DNA of 64,000 nucleotides from Pogona vitticeps (taxonomy: Eukaryota; Chordata; Lepidosauria; Squamata; Agamidae): positions 106,254,501-106,318,500 of the forward strand of contig NC_135785.1 of assembly GCF_051106095.1 (NCBI RefSeq), given 5' to 3'. Below, in pieces: positions 1 through 10,771 of the stretch (its first letter is position 1; the number at the start of each line of letters is the position of its first letter). Below the pieces are notes generated by a model. The model ran no database searches. It was not told the DNA's origin and was given only the letters and a program-made list of their open reading frames with translations. Both the position numbers and the translations under genes were made by a program.

Positions 1-1620
1 GCTTTGATCTCCTCCTTACTTTTTCGACATCTTTCTGAAGAAAAATTCTGTGATCTCAAAAAAGATTTTGCATATTTTTGTGTGTGTGCCTTGATTTAGT
101 GGGCACAGTACTGTTAGCTATCCTAGTAATAAAAGTATCATCTCTGAATGGCTTTCAGTGATAGAGTTTCAGTTCCCTTAGGAAAGGTGTGGACAATCTG
201 AGGATCTTCCCCCTCAGCTTAAGTAAATATTGCCTTCTGTCAGTTTTCAAAAGTACTTTACAATCAGTGATGGCTTCAGAGCGCTAGGTTCCAGTGATCT
301 GTCTTTTCTGAGGCAACCGATCTGAATGGGGATGGATGGAAGGAAGGAGGGAAGGTGTCAGAAGGAGAGGAGAGAAAACCAGAATAGAAAGAGAGAGAAA
401 CAGAGATAGGAAGGGTTGGTAGCAAACAGAAAAGAGGAAATCACATCTCCTTTGGCCTCTGGATGCTTCTTCCACCAACATCCAGTCTATAACATATTGC
501 CTGTAGGGAATGTCACCCTCAAAACAAACAAACACAGCATAACACAACACAACACATAATGAGGGCGAGTTAATTTCCATAGCGCCAGCATATTGTTGTG
601 AATTATCCTGACTGCAATACAAAGTATTTTAGAAGTTTTAGTCTTGGATGGACAATTAGATGGGCATTTAAATGGCTGAAGCACAAAGCCCTCAATGGTT
701 TTGTGAATTATTATCTATCCTCAAAATAATTTCAAAAATTGCTTTTGTATTGACTTGCTGTTACTGCTTTGCAACACAGAGTTTGATTATTATTATTTTT
801 CTTCATATTTCCCATCCCTCTGATGATCAAAAACAACACTGTGGAGCAGTAACATTGTCAAGAAACACACACACACCATTTATAGTAAATGAAATAACTA
901 ATATGGTTGTGCAACCTGGAGTCTCAAGACAAATCAGAGATAAATTTTTAAAAAATCTTAATATTCATGTGAATATATCGCAGGGAACTGTAATGAAATA
1001 TGACATACTGGCAACTTTATTCTTCATGTTGTTTTTAAAAAGAGGAGAAAAAACAATGCAATTATTACAAAAAGGTTCCTTGAGACGGATACAGTTGGAT
1101 GTGTTGGTGGGGGGGGGGGATGAATTAAATGAATGCAGACTTTTAGATAATAGATGCACAGTGTGGGAGAAAAGTGGCAACAAAATATTGTAACAATTAA
1201 ATGATTGATAGTGAGATAAAAATAGCAGATTCACATTGGCAAGTAGAAGCAATGTCTTTGAGCCATTTCATTAAATGACAGCTATAAATAGATGATGTTC
1301 TGCAGCTCCAGACAATGAATTGGAATAAAAACCCTTATCTGAAGCAACAATGGTGGTGGCTCTTTTTACAATGCTGAGCAGGGAGAGTCCAATAACCGTG
1401 TTGTGTTTTATAGTTTCATTTGGCAATTTCAGAGGAGAAGCAGATGGTCACCTTTGAAACAACACTGTAAGAGTGAAGTTCACTCAGGCATGCTACGTTT
1501 CTAATACTGCTGAGGTTTGCTTTCTCAGGACATATTACCGTAATTCTGAGTACACAAAATGCACTCTAAAACAGATGGTAGGCAAGAGGATTTATTGATA
1601 ATTTTTTGCTTAATTGTGGG
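1..1620. other. Unassigned AT-rich sequence
   Basis: I see no gene, RNA or recognisable mobile element here. The open frames present, the longest 173 codons at 672-1193, have AT-rich low-complexity composition and no motif I know. A short run of ten G residues lies near 1110-1119. This is probably intergenic or intronic sequence. Confidence 0.5.
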
Positions 1621-1635
1621 GTCCAAGTGAGATTT
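1621..1635. repeat. Target-site duplication left of U2 pseudogene
   Basis: The 15 bases GTCCAAGTGAGATTT recur at 1691-1705 as GTCCAAGTGAAATTT, a 14 of 15 match. They directly flank the U2-derived segment, as expected of a LINE-mediated insertion. Confidence 0.8.
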
Positions 1636-1690
1636 AAACTGATAAGAACAGATACTACACTTGATCTTAACCAAAAGGCTAACAAGTGAA
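1636..1690 (-). pseudogene. U2 snRNA retropseudogene (5' 55 nt only)
   Basis: Read on the minus strand, this segment matches the first ~55 nucleotides of U2 spliceosomal RNA. It carries the conserved stretch CCTTTTGG followed by AAGATCAAGTGTAGTATC and TGTTCTTATCAGTTT. The match begins at U2 nucleotide 1 (position 1690) and stops at about nucleotide 55 (position 1636), so the Sm site and the 3' stem-loops are missing. Differences in the first 14 nt are partly CpG-type decay. A 15-bp duplication flanks it and there is no poly(A). It is a dead processed copy, not a working U2 gene. 3'-truncated snRNA copies of this kind are known products of LINE machinery; which LINE acted here is not visible. 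Confidence 0.85.
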
Positions 1691-1705
1691 GTCCAAGTGA
1701 AATTT
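1691..1705. repeat. Target-site duplication right of U2 pseudogene
   Basis: GTCCAAGTGAAATTT, the partner of 1621-1635 with one mismatch. It marks the other edge of the U2 insertion. Confidence 0.8.
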
Positions 1706-2480
1706 TATTCTGCAAATCAACAATCTCTTCAAAACTGTTTTTAAAATAATTTTAATTTTATTTTTATTTTTTTTATATTCAATACTTATATCCATATTTG
1801 ACATTGAATGCTATCACTTCCAATAAATGATCCATCTTTGGGTCCCTTTAAGGAGAAAAGTGAGGATAAATATTTAAAATAAATAAATAAATAAATCTGA
1901 TAATATTTGATAGCATGCAAGAACATTCAGTACACAACATATTCTCACTAAAACCCAATGGTAACTGTTACTATTATCAGTGGTGAACAGATTTGGTTTC
2001 TTGGAATATATTGGTGTGAATTAATCAGAGAGCTATGAGACCTGTAGTCCTCCCCCGCCAAAAAGTGGACACTTTGAATTACTATGATTATTGAGTACAT
2101 TTTTATGTCCCCTTTCCACTCTTAGGAAGTGCTCAAGGCAGCTTACAATTACCATTAAATGAAATAAAAGCAATCGAGTCTAATCAAGTTCAGCTGTAGA
2201 ATCTTTAATCATCAAAATCAAAAAGCCAAGCCTGTCCATAAAAACTATTAACATCCATTTGGTTTGCAAGCAGTTAAAATAAATGAAACAACGTTTCAAC
2301 ATAAAAAATGAAACGACATCATCTGCCAATTTTAAAAGATGTGTTTTCACACTTTTCTCAAAAGCAGTGGGAGTGGTTTAGTACATAGTTTTTTCTTAGA
2401 TGACATGCAGTTATATTAATATATGACATCCAGTGTTAACTACCATTTGATAATACCTAGCAAGAATGTGCTATCTGGAG
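1706..2480. other. Unassigned; possible retroelement 3' scrap near 2095-2160
   Basis: This is mostly AT-rich unique sequence with a T-rich tract at 1740-1775 and four AAAT units near 1880. The stretch around 2095-2160, with a phrase ending CAAGGCAGCTTACAAT, resembles a widespread reptile LINE/SINE 3' remnant, but I cannot place it in a family. Confidence 0.35.
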
Positions 2481-2973
2481 ATTTAGTAACTCTCAGAATT
2501 CTCTAGGCATTCACCAGGCAGAATTCTGAAAGTTCCAGCCCATAGCCCCACATCTACAGATACCTTCAGAGACCTATATTTCACTCACTTGGAGCAGGGC
2601 CTGTCTTGGAGGTTCCATGCCTATCTCAGGCCTATGGTTCCTGTTGGTAATGTTAAAAAAAATGGAAGCTGGCATGGTGCTTTCTGAGAGTTGTAATCTC
2701 AGTGCCCCATAAACTCTACAGGGGGCATCTCCTGAAGAACCATAGCAAACAGAAAACACTGCAGCAGGTTCAATTTTGTACCTTATCAGTATGTAGAGGC
2801 TTGAAGCTGGCATGAAGAGGCTTGAAACTGGCATGAAGATTCCAAGATAGGCTGTACTCCAGGTGACTGAAATATTGGTGTCTAAAGGTATAGATCTGTG
2901 GGATAGAACTCTCAGAACTCTGCCGGGGAAATTCCTAGAGAATTCTGGGAGTCAGGGTCCACAAAATCTAAAT
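2481..2973. mobile_element. Palindromic (foldback/MITE-like) element, ~490 bp
   Basis: The left ~130 bp (from ATTTAG, with CTCAGAATTCTCTAGG and further on CAGATACCTTCAGAGACC) reappears inverted in the right ~130 bp, ending AAATCTAAAT. Arms are roughly 75-80% similar by eye. The 20-bp phrase GGCTTGAAGCTGGCATGAAG is repeated in tandem with one change near 2800-2840. There is no transposase. Long imperfect terminal inverted repeats suggest a non-autonomous DNA transposon of unknown superfamily. The 86-codon minus frame inside looks fortuitous. Confidence 0.55.
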
Positions 2974-3899
2974 GGCGCATCCCTACCACTTAATATTAGA
3001 AAATATTTGGAATGTGACTAGAATTCCAATTACTGTTTGCCAGACCTGACATGGCCAACAAGAAAGGATAATTTTAAAACAACTATGATAAGTTTATGAT
3101 TTTTTTTAAAAAAAAACCTGATACTGAATTCTGATGCTTAGATTTGAAATTTCAGGTTCAACATGTGGATAGAAAATATTATTTTTTAAACAAATATTTG
3201 AAATATTCATTTTGCTTTCTAGTCAAAGAACTGAGCATCAGGGCTCAGAAGCAGATCACCAGGCAAAGTTATTAGAGAGGTTTCTGTCTTTTTCAGAACA
3301 ACAGTGTACAAGGCTTTTAGTGGCAATAATAACACATTCTCTTTTTAATACCTTCCCAATGTAAAGACTTTGTGCTCTCAGCTACTTACCCCATCCCATC
3401 TGAAGTATGGCAGCCTTGATTCCCTCAAAAAACGTGATCATTCCTGCACATTTCTTATAATTCTTCCTTTATTTCTTCTAAGGAAGTAGAAACTGCTATT
3501 GGTAGTTTCTTTTAAAAATAAATATAATTTAAAGACATGTAGCACAGAATCCTCAGCAGCTGTTTCTCTTCTATTTGACAATTCTAATCTACACCCTTTG
3601 AGGCTACTAAGTCTGCAGATTTCATCTGGTTCTTACAAAAGGGTGGGGATAGTAGTTTTTCTTTTTCTTTCCAGTGATAGTCAATGAGAACCAAATCTTA
3701 CTCAGGCTAGAGATCCAAGTGCAACAAAAAGGCACTTAAATCAGTCCACACTAAAAAGAACAATTGAGGAAAGAGTCTTCTTAGGAAGGAACTAAAATAA
3801 AAAGCTCTTGGATGAAAATGCAACCCTAAGTAAGTAGAAATATGTAAATCAGAAGGAACCACAGTTCTATACACAGAGAACAAGCACTTTGAATGTACT
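2974..3899. other. Unassigned sequence
   Basis: I see no gene or identifiable repeat. Short open frames lack motifs. Confidence 0.4.
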
Positions 3900-3992
3900 G
3901 GATGGATGGATGGATGGATGGATGGATGGATGGATGGATGGATGGATGGATGGATGGATGGATGGATGGATGGATGGATGGATGGATGGATG
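3900..3992. repeat. (GGAT)n microsatellite
   Basis: About 23 uninterrupted copies of GGAT. The minus-strand frame of repeated IHPS residues is an artefact of this tract. Confidence 0.97.
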
Positions 3993-4588
3993 TCAAAGGA
4001 AAGAATGTTAACTTCAGAATATAATATGCTTCCAAAATTTCTTTAGAAAGGACAGTAGGATGAAGGTAAGGTGGGCTACAATAAAGCCTCAAGTATCTGA
4101 GCAGTTATCATTTTTTCCCTTCATGTCTGGATACAGAATTGGCAGGTTTCACTTTTTTGCTGTTACAGTATATCTGATCTTATATTTCTGCTCACTTATG
4201 GCTGCAATCTTAGATTCTCAAGGTTTTTAGTTTCTTCTTGAGAGACCCCTTCCTCTCATTTTTTTTTAAAAACTGTGGACTGGTTTAAATACCACCTGAG
4301 TCAACTTGGATCCCTAGAAAATCAGGAGACTCACTGAGAGAGTATAATGTATAGCAGAAGATCTCCACTTCTCCCATAACTCCTCCCATGTGTCAAGGGG
4401 CTAGGTAACCACAAAGGGAGGGTGTGGGTCCAGAGCATTCCTCTCTACCCATGACAAATGTATCCTGATGATACAATGCCCAAATAGGGCTTTTGTAATG
4501 CTTGAACAGGGCTTCTGTGTTTCCTTCTTAGGTTTTCAAGGCCCTGCTTTTTCGTTTTCAGTCAAAAATGAATCAGGCCATTTTCATG
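3993..4588. other. Unassigned sequence
   Basis: I see no gene or repeat that I can support. Confidence 0.4.
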
Positions 4589-4640
4589 AAATCATAGAAT
4601 TACAGAGCTGGAAGACAAGAGTCCAACCCCCAAACCATCA
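4589..4640 (-). mobile_element. CR1-type LINE 3' end scrap
   Basis: The phrases ATCATAGAATTACAGAGCTG and GTCCAACCCCC match, in reverse orientation, the well-known 3' end of CR1-like LINEs (..GGAC..CCAGCTCTG..ATTCTATGAT). About 50 bp survives. A related scrap is at 51668-51790. Confidence 0.6.
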
Positions 4641-5503
4641 GGTTTCAGTGGAACCAAACTTAATGACTACTGCACACCTCTAATAAACAATACATAACTT
4701 GTTGGCATCACACAATTAATTGCATGGCTATCCAGTTTGACTCTAATAATTCAGAAGCATTTCATAGTCTCATCACTGCTTGTTTATTCCCTGTACTTCC
4801 ATGAATCCTGCCCCCAAGCAGATTGTTCTGACTGCATGCTATGAAACCAAATGTGAATGGCTTGTTGGCAGGCTTTCTGACATGAAACTTTGCAGTCTCA
4901 TCATGTGCCAGGTAGATGTTTTGGTCAATATTACGACCCTGTACTGAAAAAGCAATTCATTAGTGTCAGTTCTTGCAGGGAGCAAGGTTATAATTTTATA
5001 CATTTCAATGAGTATTTTTTAATCATATTTAAGGTTCAGAGACCTTAATTAAGAAAGGGATGCAGAGGGATTTTCATGAAGGGGGAAAAGGTAGCTCTAG
5101 CAGGAATGATAACAGATTCCCTGCAGGGCAAAGTAAGTCTGTTTAGTGTCATATGGTGTTTCTTAAAAATAATTTTTTTCCATGTTAAGAAAAGGGTGTA
5201 GTCATAATGCACCAATCTCTTAATTGCTTCAGATCGGTCACTGAGGAGACTACAATAACTGGGATGCTTGTTGATTTCATACTCTCCCTATCAGCCTCCT
5301 GGTGAGAGCTGGCTAGACACTGTGCTAAGCAGAATATTGGAGTGAATGTGATCCAGGGTGGCTGTTCTCTATTACTGGCACTGAAAGGGCACCATCCTAT
5401 TTTGGCACATTACAGCCTGGGAGATAGGTGTCTGTAATGAAATCCAGAATCATCTCAAAATTGGAATATGTGTTGAAACACCAACGAAGAGAGTGCCTCT
5501 CAG
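4641..5503. other. Unassigned sequence
   Basis: No gene or classifiable repeat is seen. Confidence 0.4.
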
Positions 5504-5505
5504 TA

Positions 5506-5777
5506 CAGTGGACCCTCGACTTACAGACGGCTCGACTTACAGACTTTTCGAGTTACAGACTTCTCTGGTTGCAAAATTTAGATTCGACTTGCAGACGGAG
5601 AATCGACCTACAGACCAGAAAAAAACCAAAATGGAACAAAAATAGAATAAAAACTGCCAGTTGTGGGATTAATCAGTTTTCAATGCATTGTAGGTCAATG
5701 GAGATTCGACCTACAGACTTTTCGACTTACAGCCATTGTTCCAATACGGATTAATTCCTTAAGTAGAGGGTCCACTG
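5506..5777. mobile_element. Tc1/mariner (Tigger-like) MITE
   Basis: The element starts CAGTGGACCCTCGACTTACA and ends TTAAGTAGAGGGTCCACTG, giving terminal inverted repeats of about 20 bp. It is flanked on both sides by TA, the hallmark target duplication of Tc1/mariner elements. The inside holds repeats of the phrase CGACTTACAGAC. At about 270 bp it has no transposase and is a non-autonomous derivative. Overlapping short frames are spurious. Confidence 0.85.
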
Positions 5778-5779
5778 TA

Positions 5780-7117
5780 TGTGCAGATTGGATTTTGTTT
5801 ACTCCCCGTGTAAGTCAACTTGTATTGTTTCCTGGTATGTTTCCCACAGGGATGGGATTTTTGGATCTTTTTGGTAATACAGATTCTCCCTTCTGGAAGT
5901 TCAACCTAACAGAAGACACCTGGCAGTCATCTAAACGTGGCTCACCTGGAACGAAGGCCTTCACTGGAAGGCTTTGAGGCCAGTTAGGCTTAGCTCTACT
6001 TAGCTTCCTGTTCAGAAAGAAAGCACTGGGTCAGGAACAGCATTTTCTACTCACAATTACAGTGTGAGGTGCTGTCCCTTGAAATGTCACAACATTGTGT
6101 ATATGTTGCAGCAGACCTCTTTTAATTTAAATTGAAAACTACATTTGCATTATTTTTCAGTGGTTACCACCTATCACAGTAACTCCAATATACCTTTGTT
6201 ATACTCTGCTAGCAGCATAAACTTAATACTAGCCCTTTGGTAGCTTGGCAAAAGCATGGGACAAATGGATTAAGGGTTGTAGTTCCCATCTCTAGTAAAA
6301 ACAAGCAGCACATTCCCCCATTCTTCTCCACCATTTCATAGACAATATTCTGATTGCTACATAGTCACTTTGCACACTGGTTGAGTCGATCATATCCTTC
6401 ATATCTCCCCTAAGTCTTTTTTTTTTTTTTTTGGTTCAAAAACCATTCTGCAGACCTCACCCAATAACACAACACTGAGTTTTCTGCTGCTTCCAATATC
6501 AGTGATGGGAGTTCTCCTCTTATCAATGGCATTTCTTCAGCTGACCCTTGGTCTTATTGCTTCCCTCATCTGTACGTCTTCTGCTGTCTACCCCAGACTG
6601 GTACCAATCCTCTCCTTTGACTTTGGCTTCCGCTTTTTGAAAGCACTCAGGCAGCCCTTCTTACCAAACTTTGTAGCCAATTACTTCCAAAATATCCAAC
6701 ATTCCTTCACCCTACCTGGCCAACTATTCCACAGCAATAATTTTCCATGAGTGATGGAAAGGAAATTTTCAATTTTTCAAAAAACCTTAGGTTTATGAAT
6801 ATGGGATATTGTGCTTCTGTACACATAATTAAAAAAAAAAGTCAGGAAATGGCCCAATATTGCTGCAAAATATCGTTCCATTCCCTACCAATTTCACCAA
6901 AGAATTTCACCATAAAATCTACAAGGGATGAAATATCCAATTTAAATGTAAGTTTGCTTTTGGTCCTTATTTAATCCAGAGTTAGTCTTTTTAAAAAAAC
7001 TGGAAGTGACCAGCCTGTCACTTCCTATTTCCGACTATCAAAGGTGCATGTGTTACACTTAAGTGTCAAATGGTTCTCTCAAGATTTCTGGGAGACATGA
7101 AAAATGAGTAGACATGG
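5780..7117. other. Unassigned sequence
   Basis: No recognisable gene or element. It contains a T-tract at 6418-6432. The frames at 6502-6750 and 6747-6974 show no known motif. Confidence 0.4.
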
Positions 7118-7201
7118 TCTAGAGGGGCGGGGTAAAAATCAAATCAAATCAAATCAAATCAAATCAAATCAAATCAAATCAAATCAAATCAAATCAAATA
7201 A

Positions 7202-7280
<79 letters not shown>

Positions 7281-7281
7281 A
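7118..7281 (+). repeat. Retroelement 3' tail expanded into (AAATC)n and (AAAT)n
   Basis: The phrase GAGGGGCGGGGTAAAAATC precedes about 12 AAATC units and then about 20 AAAT units. Similar lead-ins (GGCGGGGTATAAAT) occur at 26020 and 27368, so the microsatellite appears to have grown from the 3' end of a dispersed L2-like or SINE element. Confidence 0.7.
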
Positions 7282-7784
7282 ATTCAGAGGCTGTGGTGCA
7301 ACCCATCAAGCACTGGGGGTAGGTGGGAAATGAGGGTTCCCAGCCCCTCAGAGGTTGCCTATTTTGTTATAAAACACGTTCAAAGAATCACACATTTTGT
7401 GTTTCTCAAATATATCCATAAGTAGATACCATTCATCTTAGGCTTAACTACCAGCTACTTCTTCCCATTGATCATCTGACTTGAAACATCCCTAGAAGTG
7501 TTGTATGTCAAAAAAATTATGAAATATTTCATGGCTATGTCATTGGCACAAAGATTGTTATTATCTTTACTAGTGAGTTCACGAGTGGGAGGCTTTTGGC
7601 TCTCCATATGTATTTGAGTTGTAATATCTATAATTCTCTACCACTGGCTGTGCTGGGTAAGGAAACTTGGAACTGGAGTCAAAGTATTTGACTTAATTGA
7701 TTTGGTGTTCATGGAAGAATACAGATTTTTATTAATTTTTTTTTTTTTTAGAATTGAATTTCCTACTTTTTTCAATCTACCTAT
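7282..7784. other. Unassigned sequence
   Basis: Nothing identifiable except a T-tract at 7737-7750. Confidence 0.4.
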
Positions 7785-8040
7785 GTTACCCACAAATCCA
7801 ATTAGAAATTCCCCTCATCTAGATTTACCCAGTGGTAGAGGATGCCAGAAGATGAGCATATGATCTGTTCTGTGGTTAATGGGAGAAGACAGAAGTGAGA
7901 ACTTCTTGAATGTGGATATATTCCCTCTCTGCCAAAATACTTTGCTGTTCTGAACATAATGAAATGGTGAAACAAAGGTGTGAGTAGGTGTAACACATAC
8001 AATGTAGAAACATACATACAAAATATGGGCAGAAACCTCA

Positions 8041-8440
8041 CTTTGGAGGTTCATACTGTTTCGTCGAGGTGGCACCACAGGTGACACACATTCACTTCCC
8101 CCATCCCTCTGGCTGGCTCCCCCATTCACTACCTGGTGCGGGTTGTTTTTCTCCTGTTCTTTCCATGATCATCCAGTTGCAGCAGGGGCACAGACTTCCC
8201 TTTTCTGCCCTCCCCAACAGCCACCCAGTCAGATGAGAAGATGGAACAGGGATTCCTGCAGCACTGCATTTGAGTGGGCAGTTGCTGGAGGAGGTGGAGC
8301 AGGGAAATCCATGCTCCTGCTGCAATTGGACAATCGCGCAAAGAGAAGAAAAGCAGCGTGCACCAGCTGGTGAGTGGGGCAGCTGGTGCAGGGAAGCAAA
8401 CAGGCATCACCTCTGATGCCATGACAATGAAGTAGCATAA
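8041..8440. mobile_element. Palindromic MITE inside copy A
   Basis: The halves around about 8245 mirror each other. The phrase CCAGTTGCAGCAGGGGCACA on the left corresponds to an inverted CAATTGCAGCAGGAGCATGG on the right, with matching flanks over ~100 bp. The equivalent segment in copy B (28868-29283) has clearer ends of the TAGAGATGGGCATGAA type, so this insertion predates the duplication or spread of the larger unit. Confidence 0.55.
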
Positions 8441-8955
8441 ACCCATCTGTAATAACACACCCTGCAACCTCTCAGTTCAACTGATGTCGCCATACCCATT
8501 CCACCAAATGAAGACTGGAAAGTTGTGTATCAACTTCATATCCATTTTGGCGAGCTGAGGAAGAAAAGCTGTATTGGACCAAAAACTCTATGGACACGTT
8601 GTGTGCATGTTTTCCAAAAGATGTCCCTTTGCTTTTTGAAATTAAAAAAAAAAAAACTGAAGAGGTTGGACTTAGCAAAGCATTTTACTGGAATGCAAGG
8701 TCAAAACCATGCATACTATGTGAAGGAAGGATAGTGAAGAAAAAGAGGGACCAAAATCATTCAGATTCTTAAGACAGCCAGAAATGGAGAAAAGTAGATG
8801 CTCAATCAAGTCAAGCCTGAACTCTCACTTGAGCAAAAATGAGACGCCCGAGCTATCGTACCATGCATATATAATAGAAATGTGAACATTCTAAATGAAT
8901 AAATAAATTATTCACATAGCATAACATTCTGACCAATCAGAATGTCTCTGGAGTC

Positions 8956-9690
8956 ATGATTCCTCTGTTTTAATCTATGAACACAAATGGAGTGTATGAC
9001 TGGACAGTGGTTTGAGGAATCATCCTATTTAAAAATCATGTGAATCCATGAGAATCAGGGCATCAGATCTATGGTTTGCACCACTACAAAACCATGTGCT
9101 GGGGGACACATGATTTCTGTGCAGTAATCTGTGGGCACAGATGGTCCGATAATTGGACAATGGTTTGGGGATGATCCTGTGTAAAAATCAGGTGGACTCA
9201 AGAACTGCTGGATCACTCAGTGGTTAGGTCTCTGGCTGTGAAGCGAGATGTTTGGAGTTCAATTCCCCACTGTGCCTCCTTGTCAGGAACTCAACCTAAT
9301 GAGCCATAGAGTCCCTCCCAGCTCTGCAGTTCTAAGGTTTTTATTGTTACTGGGATTGGGATTATTATTGGGATTACCCATACCTTAGATCAGTGTTTGA
9401 ACCACTGCTAAGCTATGCACTCAAGGACCATGATTTCTGTGTTGCAATATATGGGTTCAAATGGGGCCTATGTCTGGACAGTCGATTGGGGATGATCCTA
9501 AATAAAGATCATGTGGATCTATGAGGATCCATGTGATCGCACCACTGCAAAGCCATGTGATGGAGTACCAGTGATTTCTGTGATGTAGTCTGTGGCAGCA
9601 GATAGGATCTATGATTTGACATTGGTTTAGGGAGGATAACATCTGAAAATCATATGAAATCAGGTGGAGCCATAAACCTATGAGTACACT
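8956..9690. repeat. Degenerate ~140-160-bp tandem repeat, about 4 units
   Basis: Units begin near 8956, 9109, 9429 and 9569 with ATGATTTCTGTG-like phrases. They continue through 'tggacaRtggtttggggatgatc', 'aaaatcatgtg' and 'caccactrcaaarccatgtg'. The spacing of 320 between the second and third units is explained by a SINE inserted at about 9195-9342. Copy B of the larger repeat keeps only about two units (near 29820 and 30112). Confidence 0.65.
9195..9342 (+). mobile_element. tRNA-derived SINE with CR1-like tail
   Basis: A tRNA-like head is visible: an A-box-like GATCACTCAGTGGTTAGG and a B-box-like GGAGTTCAATTCCC about 30 nt later. The tail, containing GTCCCTCCCAGCTCTGCAG followed by TTCTAAGG, resembles the CR1 LINE 3' end, which suggests CR1-driven mobilisation. 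It interrupts the tandem array of copy A and is absent from copy B. Confidence 0.6.
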
Positions 9691-10452
9691 GGGTAAACTC
9701 ACTTACAAGCAAACTAGGTAAAATGTGCTTTCAGATCATTCAAAGCCACAAAGGGAAAAATCAGTAATTTCACAGTATAAATGAGTGAGCTGCTGTATAG
9801 TATTATCTATTTATTTAAAATAGCTTTAAAAATATTTCCACAGGCAGGAGCTAAGAATGTGTGGTCAGGAAGGAATTAAATGCTTTCTTTCACACCAGAG
9901 GCCATGGCATGGTTAAAACAGACAGACACTTGCCTTCTGGGCTGACTGCAGACTCATTCTGATTGGTCTGAATGCTACATCATGCAAATACAGTAGATCC
10001 TTCAGAATTCTCAGAAGTTATCAAAAAAAGGGAGTGATCTCAGAAGTTTTAGGGGTTAAAAATCAGTAATTAAAGGGTCTGAATTAGATCCATGAATGGC
10101 TCCATTATCCTAAAAGGAAAGAAAGCCCCTCCCACAGAGCAGGTTTTTCTCAGATATGGAAATTTTGTCTTATCCACATATTTTATCTCTTTTCTATCAG
10201 CTGTAGATTTGTGGTCATTTATGTCTTTTCAGGGGTAAAACAGTGTTACATTTTAATAATCACAACTGAAAATCCTTTGCCCAAATGTCCCTGAGTTTGG
10301 CACACAGCAAGGGCAGACCTTCTGCTATATTTGTGCCAAATTTGGCACTGATCAGATGTCTCATTTTATAGTTCTTTTTGTTTGTTTGTTTGGGACGCCC
10401 CCTTTTTTGATTTTGCTTGTAGAATCTTCTTTGCTCTGCTTCCACAAAATAT

Positions 10453-10758
10453 ATGGCACCACTGCCATAGTGCCATAATGTCTCATTCTTACAAACCTCA
10501 CCTGTTTCAAAGTAGTAAGAAAACTTAACAAGACATTTCAAAGCTGTTGAAGATTCCTCAAATTGAATCAAGAGGAAGATAGAGAGCTCTTTCCCTCCCC
10601 TAAATTTTGTGTCCTTTCCATAAAAGGTCTCTGGTGTTCTTTTCTTTCTTTCTTTTTCTTTCTTTCTTTCTTTATTTCTTTTTTTTTCTTTTTGGAGAAA
10701 TGAAGCACTTCAGCATAGTGCAAGCACAGAAGAATTGACTGATTGGTAAGAAAGAGGC
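10453..10758. other. Unassigned; pyrimidine-rich tract
   Basis: A (CTTT)n-like pyrimidine tract lies at about 10638-10690. Nothing else is identifiable before the BovB insertion. Confidence 0.5.
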
Positions 10759-10771
10759 AAGCAACCCTTCT
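10759..10771. repeat. BovB target-site duplication, 3' side
   Basis: AAGCAACCCTTCT, repeated exactly at 13992-14004 around the BovB element. Confidence 0.9.

Larger units (their letters stand above)
7785..10452. repeat. Large unclassified dispersed repeat, copy A
   Basis: The segment from TACCCACAAATCCAAT to CAAAATATATG is matched collinearly, in the same orientation, by 28625-30894. Similarity by eye is roughly 80-88%. Shared parts in order are: a unique left block; a palindromic insert; a block containing CTGTATTGGACCAAAA; a degenerate ~150-bp tandem; a block with GTGTTAC; and a right block with TGCCAAATTTGG. I see no reverse transcriptase, transposase or target duplication. It is either an unnamed transposon family or an old local duplication. 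Copy A carries a tRNA SINE and more tandem units than copy B. Confidence 0.7.

Noticed and set aside
1636-1690. Functional U2 snRNA gene
   Set aside because: Only 55 of about 190 nt are present, no snRNA promoter elements are seen, and target duplications mark it as a retropseudogene.
3826-4092. Proteins with IHPS, LFIY or poly-Leu repeats (also 25779-26249, 27298-27591, 34723-35049)
   Set aside because: These are translations of GGAT, AAAT and CAA microsatellites and have no gene context.
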